Source: Anaerolineae bacterium
GTDB taxonomy: Bacteria; Chloroflexota; Anaerolineae; CG2-30-64-16
Direction of reading: 5' to 3'
DNA length: 39,131 bases
Assembly (NCBI GenBank): GCA_025454635.1
Contig: JALOOB010000012.1
Location: 1 to 39,131, forward strand
In this document: positions 16,098-23,103 of the stretch, in pieces
How positions within the stretch are numbered: position 1 is the stretch's first letter
Layout of the letters: each line of letters opens with the position of its first letter
The notes under the pieces: model-generated
What the model was told of the DNA's origin: nothing
The model's database searches: none
What the model saw: the letters and a program-made list of their open reading frames with translations, nothing else
Program-made: the position numbers and the translations under genes

Positions 16098-16486
16098 CTA
16101 CTCCGCGGGCAGCGCGGGCGCGGCTGCGCCCTGTTCGAGCCGGTCAAGCCGCTCGCGCAGCGCGCGCACTTCCGCGCGCAGCGCCGGTTGAATGCCACCT
16201 GCGCGCCCGCATGTCGATTCACGTAATACACAACCAACTGGTGCGCGGACGCGCGCACGCGCTGCCAGAGGCCGCCGATAATGGGCGCGCCCGAAGGCGT
16301 GAGGAACGGTTGCACATGGACGGAGTCCGCAAGCACCGCGGCCTCGTCGATGCGGTCATAGGTGGTCTCTGAGAAGTGCCCCTTACGCGCAGCAGCCGGC
16401 GGCGCGGGGGGCGCGCTGCGATGGGTGGCAATATGGTCGGTGATGTGAGCCAGCAGCGTGTCAACTGATGACGTTGTTGAAGTCAC
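16098..16486 (-). pseudogene. Small glycosyltransferase-associated coiled-coil protein (paralogue 2), frameshifted
   Basis: GTG 16486 overlaps the upstream stop as GTGA and has AAGGA before it. The frame encodes a DTLLAHITDHIATH tag (about 9-22) and the conserved block LTPSGAPIIGGLWQRVR / HQLVVYYVNRHAGAQ / VAFNR, but then runs into Cys/Arg-rich nonsense. One added G at 16185-16187 (GG to GGG in the coding strand) restores FNRALRAEVRALRERLDRLE, a coiled coil matching FNRALLDELAALRAE of paralogue 3. The frame then stops at 16098-16100, five bases before the next start. The restored length is 129 residues. Because the restored frame is so well preserved, a sequencing or assembly error in a G run is the likeliest explanation, with recent mutation second. 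Confidence 0.75.
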
Positions 16487-18663
16487 GGCGATCCTTCCGG
16501 GGATTGAACGGTCCGCACCCCAATCTGCCACTCGATGGGCAGAACCTTCTCAGGCCGGGCCTCGAATGTGTTCTCCAGGAACTGCGAGCGCAAGGCAAAG
16601 CCGGCTGCGGGGCCGAGCGACTCTTCGCCCAGCGGCCACGGTTGCGCCGCGTCGGTCTGCAGCAGCACGACCTCGTAGCCCTCTTTCCGCCAGGCGCTGA
16701 CGGCATCGGCGAGCGCTGCCGCAAGCCCGCTCGCATCCGCCTCCGCACTAGCCGGTTCCTGCCGCAGCAGGAAGACTGGGCGGCCATGCAAAAAGCGCAG
16801 CGGCGTGCCGATGAAATCGGCGACGCCTACAGGCGCCGGGTCATTAAACAGCACAACTGCCTTGCTCGGCAAGGCAGCGTTCAACTCGCTTATTTGCGCG
16901 GCCAGCCCGCGGTAATCAACCTGTGTGGCAAAACGCGCGCTCGACAGCAATATACTGATTAACCAGCCGCCTGTCAACAGAGCGGCCACGACGCGGCCGG
17001 CCGGTGGGCGCTGCGCGCAGAGCCACCGGAGCAGATAGACCGCGCCGATGGTGAATAACGGCAACACCTGCGGCACGTAGCGCCGCATCGCATAAATCTG
17101 GTGCGGGTTTGCGCCGATGCGCCAGATGAAGACGACGGAGAAGAATCCCGCCGCGGCCAGAATGAACGCGGTCCGTCGGTTGAGCTCGCGCGCCAGCATC
17201 AAGGCGATGCCGCCCACGCCGAGCGCAAGGCCAAGCGGCGAGAGATACCACCCCAGCCGCGCAAAGTTCTCGCGGTCGAGCACCGGCAGCGCGCCCCCCC
17301 CGAACCAGTAGTTGCCAGAGCGCGCCGCGCCGAGTTCGGGGCGGACGAAATAAGCGAACAATGCCAGCAGGACGATAAGCACCGCGGCGCTGCGCAGGAG
17401 CAGCGGCAAGACGGACCGCGCCCGTTCGACGAGCCACGCGCGACGTTCGGGCCTTCCTCGCAGCGCCAGCCAACCCAGCGCGGCGACTATGAGCGCAAGG
17501 ACCACCGCTGCGAACGCGATCTGCTGGCCGGTCGAGCGCAGCAGGGTCCGCGCGCCCGAACCGAGCGAGAATGCGAAGTAGGGCCGGGTGATCAGCAGGC
17601 CGTGGATGATCGAGTGCGCGGCCAACAGCAGAAACGGCGCGAAGAACCAGAGGGCATCGCGCCGCCACCCGCGGATCGCGGTGAACCAGACCGCGAGCGC
17701 AACGGGCAGCGCAAGCAGGACGTAGGTGTCGACGCGCGCCAGAAAGACCTGGCCGAGCGCCGCGCCCGCAACGAACGCCCACAGCGACGGCGGCTCCTCA
17801 CGCGCCAGCCATTGCCCGAGCGCCCACGCGCCGGTCCAAAAGAGGTACTGCGTCAACGCCTCCGCGGTGGGATACCGCGCAAACCAGACTTGCAGCGCCG
17901 TGGCCGAGAGCGCGACGAGCGCAAGCAGCGCGGGCCGCCAGCCCCACAAGGACCGCACCGTCATGTAAACCGCCAGGCAGCCGAGCAGCCCCCAGAGCGG
18001 CGTAATCAGCAGTTCTGCGTCGAGCCCGCCGAGCGCGTGCCCGACCGCCTGCCAGGTCGGGTGGAGGTGGAAGAACTGCGGCGTGACGAGATCGGGAGGC
18101 GCGCCGGTCACATAAAAGCCGGGAAGCAGATAGAACGGCGCGGCCTCGCGCGCCGGCATCGCGCGCAGCAGCGCGCCGCGCAGCGGCTCGTCCAGCGCGC
18201 CGAGCAGGGGATCGCGCACCAGAATGCTACCGGTTTGGCTGATGCTCGCGCCGAGGTTGACATAGACGCCCGCGTCCGCGCCGCCAATGATGAACTCGTG
18301 CGGCCGGAGGTAGAAGAAGCTCGCGATGACTAGCCAACCGGCCAGCGCAAGCGCCTCATAGCGATTCCAACGCGAGACGCCGGCCGGGGCGAGCGCCGCG
18401 GGGTTGCGGCGCAGAGCGACCAGCGCCAGCAGGGTGGCACTGACCGCCGCCCAGATCGCGGCAAGCGCGGCTAGGGAAAAGCGGCCGGTCTCCGCGAGCA
18501 GAAGCCCGCTCCAGCCGATCAGCAGCAACCCGAGCGTGAGCGCGACAAAGACGAATTCGACCGGATCGGTGGAGAACTGCTTGCGCCACAGTCGCAACGC
18601 CGCCCAGCCGGTGAGACCGGCGGCGAGGAGGATTATGAGCAGAGCGGCCGGGGGCGGAGTCAT
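16483..18663 (-). CDS. Large polytopic membrane protein, GT-C glycosyltransferase-like
   Basis: A 726-residue protein with about 14 membrane helices and a soluble C-terminal domain (about 600-726). The first outer loop holds RPHEFIIGGADAGVYVN (about 120-136), an acidic motif where GT-C enzymes place their catalytic Asp; D130 is the candidate. Further loops contain WFARYPTAEALTQYLFW and RRYVPQVLPLF. GT-C enzymes use polyprenyl-phosphate sugars and act on the outer membrane face. Family membership is inferred from topology and this motif. The ATG at 18663 overlaps the upstream GT4 stop as ATGA, and the stop overlaps the next gene as GTGA, so translation is coupled on both sides. An O-antigen-ligase or polymerase role is the main alternative. 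Confidence 0.75.
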   Translation of the reverse strand: MTPPPAALLIILLAAGLTGWAALRLWRKQFSTDPVEFVFVALTLGLLLIGWSGLLLAETGRFSLAALAAIWAAVSATLLALVALRRNPAALAPAGVSRWNRYEALALAGWLVIASFFYLRPHEFIIGGADAGVYVNLGASISQTGSILVRDPLLGALDEPLRGALLRAMPAREAAPFYLLPGFYVTGAPPDLVTPQFFHLHPTWQAVGHALGGLDAELLITPLWGLLGCLAVYMTVRSLWGWRPALLALVALSATALQVWFARYPTAEALTQYLFWTGAWALGQWLAREEPPSLWAFVAGAALGQVFLARVDTYVLLALPVALAVWFTAIRGWRRDALWFFAPFLLLAAHSIIHGLLITRPYFAFSLGSGARTLLRSTGQQIAFAAVVLALIVAALGWLALRGRPERRAWLVERARSVLPLLLRSAAVLIVLLALFAYFVRPELGAARSGNYWFGGGALPVLDRENFARLGWYLSPLGLALGVGGIALMLARELNRRTAFILAAAGFFSVVFIWRIGANPHQIYAMRRYVPQVLPLFTIGAVYLLRWLCAQRPPAGRVVAALLTGGWLISILLSSARFATQVDYRGLAAQISELNAALPSKAVVLFNDPAPVGVADFIGTPLRFLHGRPVFLLRQEPASAEADASGLAAALADAVSAWRKEGYEVVLLQTDAAQPWPLGEESLGPAAGFALRSQFLENTFEARPEKVLPIEWQIGVRTVQSPEGSP

Positions 18664-19847
18664 TTGGGAGCGCCGCCGGGCGCGAGGACCTGCTCGACGA
18701 ACGCGAGATAGGCCGCGGCCGCGTTTGCGGGCGCGTGTCGTTCCCGAGCGGCGCGCTGCCCGCGGCTGCCCAGTTCAGCCCGCCCGAGGGGATTTGCCGC
18801 CAGGTCGCGCATCGCCCGTTCCAGCGCGGCCTGATCCAGCGGCGGCAGCTTGACGCACGCCTCCGACGGCAATTCGGCGTACCACCCCTCGTCATAGACC
18901 AGCAGCGCGCGGCCCGCCGCCAACGCGCGCAGCGCAATGGCGGACGTCTCCCCAACGGTTGGATGCCGCAAGTTAATCACGACGTCGACAGCCGCGAGCC
19001 AGCCGAGAAACTCGCGCAGATCCGGTACGTGGCCCAGGCAGCGCACGGCCCCGTTCAACCCGAGCCGCTCGACCAGCGCGGGCAGGTCGACGTCGCGCGG
19101 GTCCCATTCGCCCACGAGGAGATAATAACAGTTTGGCGAACTCTGCCGGACCGCCGCAAACGCGCGCAGCGCGGCCTCGAGCTGCTTGTGGTGCGACACG
19201 ATGCCGAAACTGCCGAACAGGCATGCTCCTACGGGCAGGTCAAGCCGGTCGCGCAGGGATGGTGACTCGTCCAACGCGATGGGAGCAGGGACAACCGCGA
19301 TCCGCTGTTGCGGGAGCCGCCCGCGCAGGCGCTCGGCCACGTATTCGCTGTGCGCGAGGATGCCAAGCGCAGTGTCGGCAAACCGCGCGTTCAGCGGCTC
19401 CTCAAAGTGCGGCAGGTCGCGCAGACCGGCCTGCGCCTCCGCAGCCCAACGGGCGCCTTCCGCCCCGCGCGCATAGGCCATCTCGCGCGCATACCGGACA
19501 TAGTCGCCCACCGCCACTGTCTGCGACGCCCACAGTTGGTGCAGTCCGTACTCGTGCAGCACGACGATGCCGCCATAACGCAACGCCATCTGCCCGATCG
19601 AACGGTGATAAGCGCTGTTGCCGAGTTGATAGATCGCAATATCGAAGTCCCAGCGTCGCGCCGCGTAGGCGTCGGGGGGGAAAGCCGCCAATCCGCAGAA
19701 CTCCGCAGCGTCGAGCTGCGCATGCTGATCGGAGAACAGGGTGATTTCGGCAAGCTGCGCCAGGTGGGGCAGGAGCTCGCGGCTGTAATCAGCGATGCCC
19801 GTGTGAGCCGGCGGCAGGGGACTGAAGTAGGCTATCTTTCGCTTCAT
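18660..19847 (-). CDS. Glycosyltransferase family 4 (paired with coiled-coil gene 19844-20275)
   Basis: A 395-residue GT-B enzyme of the subgroup beginning KIAYFSPLPPAHTGIADYS, where TGIADYSRELLPHL is the acceptor-side helix. Middle motifs are YQLGNSAYHRSIGQMAL and VVLHEYGLHQLWAS. The donor domain starts near 210 with FGSFGIVSHHKQLEAALRAF. In the donor motif INLRHPTVGETSAIALRALA the second Glu of E-x7-E is replaced by Arg, as I recall for this subgroup. It lies directly downstream of a coiled-coil gene with an ATGA overlap and overlaps the GT-C-like gene after it, also as ATGA. These couplings suggest the three products work together. Confidence 0.88.
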   Translation of the reverse strand: MKRKIAYFSPLPPAHTGIADYSRELLPHLAQLAEITLFSDQHAQLDAAEFCGLAAFPPDAYAARRWDFDIAIYQLGNSAYHRSIGQMALRYGGIVVLHEYGLHQLWASQTVAVGDYVRYAREMAYARGAEGARWAAEAQAGLRDLPHFEEPLNARFADTALGILAHSEYVAERLRGRLPQQRIAVVPAPIALDESPSLRDRLDLPVGACLFGSFGIVSHHKQLEAALRAFAAVRQSSPNCYYLLVGEWDPRDVDLPALVERLGLNGAVRCLGHVPDLREFLGWLAAVDVVINLRHPTVGETSAIALRALAAGRALLVYDEGWYAELPSEACVKLPPLDQAALERAMRDLAANPLGRAELGSRGQRAARERHAPANAAAAYLAFVEQVLAPGGAPK

Positions 19848-20275
19848 GCGGGATCGTCGCCGGAATCTGAGGATGCGTTGTCCCCGATGGCTTGCGCCGG
19901 GCGATCGAGTTGCCGCATCAGTTGGCCGAGCCGGGATGCCGTCTCGCTAAGATCGTGGCGCAGTTCGGCCTGGTCGCGATCCTGGCTTATCAGCCACTCC
20001 TGCAGCGGCGCGATCAGGGCTTGCAGTTCCGCGCGCAAAGCCGCGTTTTCGGCTCGCAGCGCGGCTAGTTCATCGAGCAACGCCCGGTTGAACAGCGACT
20101 GCTGGTGCGCCAGCGGCCTGACGTACCAGCGAGTGGAGATATTGTTCCACGCGGTGCGGAATCCGGCGATTAATGGGCCCAGAACCGGGACGCGCGAAAC
20201 AAACGGCTGCTCGCTCAGCACCGCCAACTCGCTCAGCCTTCTGAGCCGCTCCTGACCGTCCGCCGCATCGGCCAC
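19844..20275 (-). CDS. Small glycosyltransferase-associated coiled-coil protein (paralogue 3)
   Basis: A 143-residue soluble protein with no enzyme motif. Residues 24-64 are the block shared with the other two paralogues: PFVSRVPVLGPLIAGFR, then WYVRPLAHQQSLFNR. Residues 65-127 form a coiled coil, with strong heptads in LLDELAALRAENAALRAELQ and more polar ones after 95. The last 15 residues are acidic (ASSDSGDDPA). It lacks the N-terminal helix tag of paralogues 1 and 2. GTG 20275 is preceded by AGGAG at seven bases and lies nine bases after the Wzt stop. The end overlaps the next GT4 as ATGA. Its place between the exporter ATPase and a glycosyltransferase fits an adaptor between synthesis and export, which is inference. 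Confidence 0.8.
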   Translation of the reverse strand: MADAADGQERLRRLSELAVLSEQPFVSRVPVLGPLIAGFRTAWNNISTRWYVRPLAHQQSLFNRALLDELAALRAENAALRAELQALIAPLQEWLISQDRDQAELRHDLSETASRLGQLMRQLDRPAQAIGDNASSDSGDDPA

Positions 20276-20284
20276 GCTGCGCTC

Positions 20285-21559
20285 CTACCGGCGAGCCTCC
20301 CACCGGCACGGAATGAAGATCACGCCATCCTGACGTTCCTCGTCTCCGGGCACGACCGTGAAAGTCGCCATTTTGTCCCAGTGATCGTAGGGGTGAGTGA
20401 CAAGGTGATCGTAGATGGCAACGGTGAGATCGTAGCGTCCGTTCAGCAGGGGCAGCGCGTCGACCACGTAGTCCACGACGCCGCGCCCCTGCGCGACCTG
20501 CGGCCCGCCATTGCTCCACACAGTGTTCGGCCCGTTCAGCCGGTTGCCCAACTCGTCATAAATCGACACGCCGAACGCGGGCGACTCGATGCGGCGATGC
20601 GCGTTGTACCAAATTCGGACGACAAAGGGCGCCCCCGTGCGAAACACGGTTGCGGGCTCCCCATCCGGCCCGATGATTCGCGCGCGCTCGATCCGGATTT
20701 CGCCAGAACCCCAGCGCGCGCCCTGTTGCCGCCCGCTGTCCGACGCCTCGAGCTGCGTCGCGCCGTCTCCGGCTTCTTCCGCGAACTCCGCGCCGTCCGG
20801 CCGCGCGCGCTGCGCCTGCTCGTTCCACAGGCCCGACAGGTATTGCCCCGCGACCGCATCCGTCTTGCCGTCCGCGCAGACGCGCCCGTCGTCCAACCAG
20901 ATCGACCGCCGGCACAACTTCTTCACCGATGTCAGGTCGTGCGAGACAAGCATAATCGTCGCGCCCTGCCGCTGAATCTCCAGGATTCGGCGCATACAGC
21001 GATCCTGGAATGCCTGATCGCCGACCGCCAGCACCTCGTCGATGAGCAGAATCTCGGGCTGGAACGCCGTCGCGACCGCAAAGCCGAGCCGCATCAGCAT
21101 GCCCGAGGAGTAGTTGCGGATCGGCACATCGATGAAGCGTTCCAGTTCCGAGAAACTGATAATCTCGTCCACCTGGCTGCGCACCTGCTGGCGGCGCAGG
21201 CCGAGGATCGAGCCGGTCAGGTCGATGTTCTCGCGGCCGGTCAGATCGGGATGAAACCCCGCGCCCAACTCCAGCAGCGCGGCGACGCGCCCGCGCGTCG
21301 TGACTGCGCCCGCGGAGGGATAGATGATGCGCGAGATCAGCTTGAGAATCGTGCTCTTGCCCGAGCCGTTGGACCCGATGATGCCGACCGCGTCGCCCTT
21401 CTCGATCTTGAACGACACATCGCGCAGCGCCCAGAACACCTCCGGCTCGCCGCTCCCGTTGCGCGAGCGTCCCAGCGCGCGCACCAGCTTCTCCTGAAAA
21501 GAGCGCGCGCGGTCCTCGTCAATAATGAACTGTTTGGAAACTCCGTTGAATTCGATCAT
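20285..21559 (-). CDS. wzt: Wzt-type ABC transporter ATPase with C-terminal glycan-binding domain
   Basis: A 424-residue ATPase of the polysaccharide-export type, working with Wzm (24667-25524) to move a lipid-linked glycan across the membrane. Walker A is GSNGSGKST (62-70), the Glu-rich loop RENIDLTGSILGL precedes signature YSSGM (150-154), Walker B is ILLIDEVLAVGD (170-181) and the H-loop is VSHDLT (H207). A polar linker (245-285) leads to a beta-sandwich at 286-424 with FGVSIYDELGNRLNG and LLNGRYDLTVAIYDH, the Wzt_C fold. In E. coli O8/O9a this domain binds the finished glycan end, giving length and substrate selection. ATG 21559 is chosen since the family starts there and it overlaps the upstream stop as ATGA. 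Confidence 0.93.
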   Translation of the reverse strand: MIEFNGVSKQFIIDEDRARSFQEKLVRALGRSRNGSGEPEVFWALRDVSFKIEKGDAVGIIGSNGSGKSTILKLISRIIYPSAGAVTTRGRVAALLELGAGFHPDLTGRENIDLTGSILGLRRQQVRSQVDEIISFSELERFIDVPIRNYSSGMLMRLGFAVATAFQPEILLIDEVLAVGDQAFQDRCMRRILEIQRQGATIMLVSHDLTSVKKLCRRSIWLDDGRVCADGKTDAVAGQYLSGLWNEQAQRARPDGAEFAEEAGDGATQLEASDSGRQQGARWGSGEIRIERARIIGPDGEPATVFRTGAPFVVRIWYNAHRRIESPAFGVSIYDELGNRLNGPNTVWSNGGPQVAQGRGVVDYVVDALPLLNGRYDLTVAIYDHLVTHPYDHWDKMATFTVVPGDEERQDGVIFIPCRWEARR

Positions 21560-23103
21560 CGTTTGCGTTCGTATATCGTAACGACCCGTGGCCCTTCGCT
21601 CACGCTCGCTACCGGCGCGAAATCCGCCGCGACGCGCGCTTCGACGGCTGGGACGCGCTCTTGTGGCAATGCGAGCCACGTCGGCGTGTCCCAGACGAGA
21701 AGCCGCGCGCCGGCCAGCGCGCGTTGAATTGCGGGTTCATCCATTGTGTACAACGTAAGATAGCGCCGATCCGCGTAATAGGCAATCACAGGGCCCTGGT
21801 GCGCAACGACCAGCACTTCTCCTGGTTCGGAGAGGCGCGCGGCCTCTTCGCCCGCACGCGCCAGGAGAGCATAATGCGCATCGCCGGCGAGACGGTCGCG
21901 GTACGACGGCGTCAACCCGGCGCTCGTCCCCATCCCGAGCAGCCCCCACGGCCCGCTCAACAGCAGCAGCAGCGCAATCCCGGTCGCTGCCAATCCTCGC
22001 TGCGCAGGGCGATGCTCAGCTGCTTGCCACATGCCGGCCAACGCCACGCCGCTCAAAATCGCCGCGACGGGCGCCAGCGCGATCAGGTGACGCGGCTCGC
22101 GCAGCCGGACCGCGAGGGACAGGCCCAGCGCCAGCGCCAGATATCCCCAGAGCAGCGCCTCGCGGCCGTCCACCCGGCCCCGCCGCCTCACAAGCCACAC
22201 CACCGCGACCGCCAGGCCGATGACCAGTCCGGGGCCGAACAAGTCAGCCCCAAGCTGGCCGAGCCATTCCGGCGTCGAGGTGAACGCGCGCGGATCCGTA
22301 ACCGGCCCACCGGCTGCCGAATGCAGCCAGCGCTCCATCGCCGCGCGGAACTGTGTCGGCCAGAGCGCACTCGCCCAGACGCCCCAGGCGAGGAGCGCGA
22401 GCAGCGGGGGCGCCGCGACCGCCATCGCGGCCGCGGCGCGCGAGCGTATCGCTTTGCCCCCGGTCAGCGCGGCAAAGACCGCTGCAGGAACGACGGCCAC
22501 GAGCGCGAACTCCTTGAACAGGGTGGCCGCGGCCAGCGCGATCCCTGCCCCGAGACAATGACCCAGCGTGAGCGGGCGGCGCCGGACGAGGAGATAAAAC
22601 GCGGCCAGGATCCCCGCGGCCATGAACGTCTCCATCCGGACGAAGTACGCATACACGGCCAGGAACGCGTTCAGCGCCACAAACGCGGCCGCGAGGAGGC
22701 CGGCCCGCCGGCCCGCAAGCGCAGCGGCGATGGCGTAGGAAAGCAACACGCACAGCAGGCCGGCCAGCGCCGTCACCCCGCGCGCAAGGAACAGACCGTC
22801 TCCGGGTTTGGGGGCGTAAAGGCTGAGCAGAAATGCGTAAGCCGGCGTGTGCTCGAGCAGCGGCGCGCCGCCCGTCCCGACGGATCGCAGCGGCAGGCCG
22901 ACCCGCTGGATATTCCGCGCCGCGTCGAGCAGGACCGCTTCGTCGTACTCTGCGATGCGCGTGTTGAGCGCCAGCGGAAGGATCATCAGGAGCGCGAGCC
23001 CGATTATGGCCGGCAATGCCAGACGCCGCGCCCAGACCGCGAACCCGCGCGAATCGGACACAGACGGCGCGTCTAGCGAGTCATTACGGGCAGATAAGTC
23101 CAT
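21556..23103 (-). CDS. GT39/ArnT-like polyprenyl-phosphate-sugar membrane transferase
   Basis: A 515-residue protein with about 11-12 membrane helices. The first outer loop has AEYDEAVLLDAARNIQR (about 51-67), containing the DE pair (D54, E55) that is catalytic in PMT/ArnT-type enzymes. Further family features are HTPAYAFLLSLYAP, VRMETFMAAGILAAFYL (the region equivalent to R-x-E in PMT_2) and REPRHLIALAPVAAIL near the last third. Such enzymes move a sugar from polyprenyl phosphate to a lipid, glycan or protein acceptor outside the cytoplasm. ATG 23103 is chosen: an upstream extension would be low-complexity. It overlaps the end of the preceding gene by 31 bases and abuts wzt with ATGA. The acceptor is unknown. 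Confidence 0.82.
   Translation of the reverse strand: MDLSARNDSLDAPSVSDSRGFAVWARRLALPAIIGLALLMILPLALNTRIAEYDEAVLLDAARNIQRVGLPLRSVGTGGAPLLEHTPAYAFLLSLYAPKPGDGLFLARGVTALAGLLCVLLSYAIAAALAGRRAGLLAAAFVALNAFLAVYAYFVRMETFMAAGILAAFYLLVRRRPLTLGHCLGAGIALAAATLFKEFALVAVVPAAVFAALTGGKAIRSRAAAAMAVAAPPLLALLAWGVWASALWPTQFRAAMERWLHSAAGGPVTDPRAFTSTPEWLGQLGADLFGPGLVIGLAVAVVWLVRRRGRVDGREALLWGYLALALGLSLAVRLREPRHLIALAPVAAILSGVALAGMWQAAEHRPAQRGLAATGIALLLLLSGPWGLLGMGTSAGLTPSYRDRLAGDAHYALLARAGEEAARLSEPGEVLVVAHQGPVIAYYADRRYLTLYTMDEPAIQRALAGARLLVWDTPTWLALPQERVPAVEARVAADFAPVASVSEGPRVVTIYERKR

Noticed and set aside
20381-23076. Two long plus-strand frames (20381-21727 and 21661-23076)
   Set aside because: Both are antisense to Wzt and the GT39-like gene, Arg/Gln-rich, and without family motifs.
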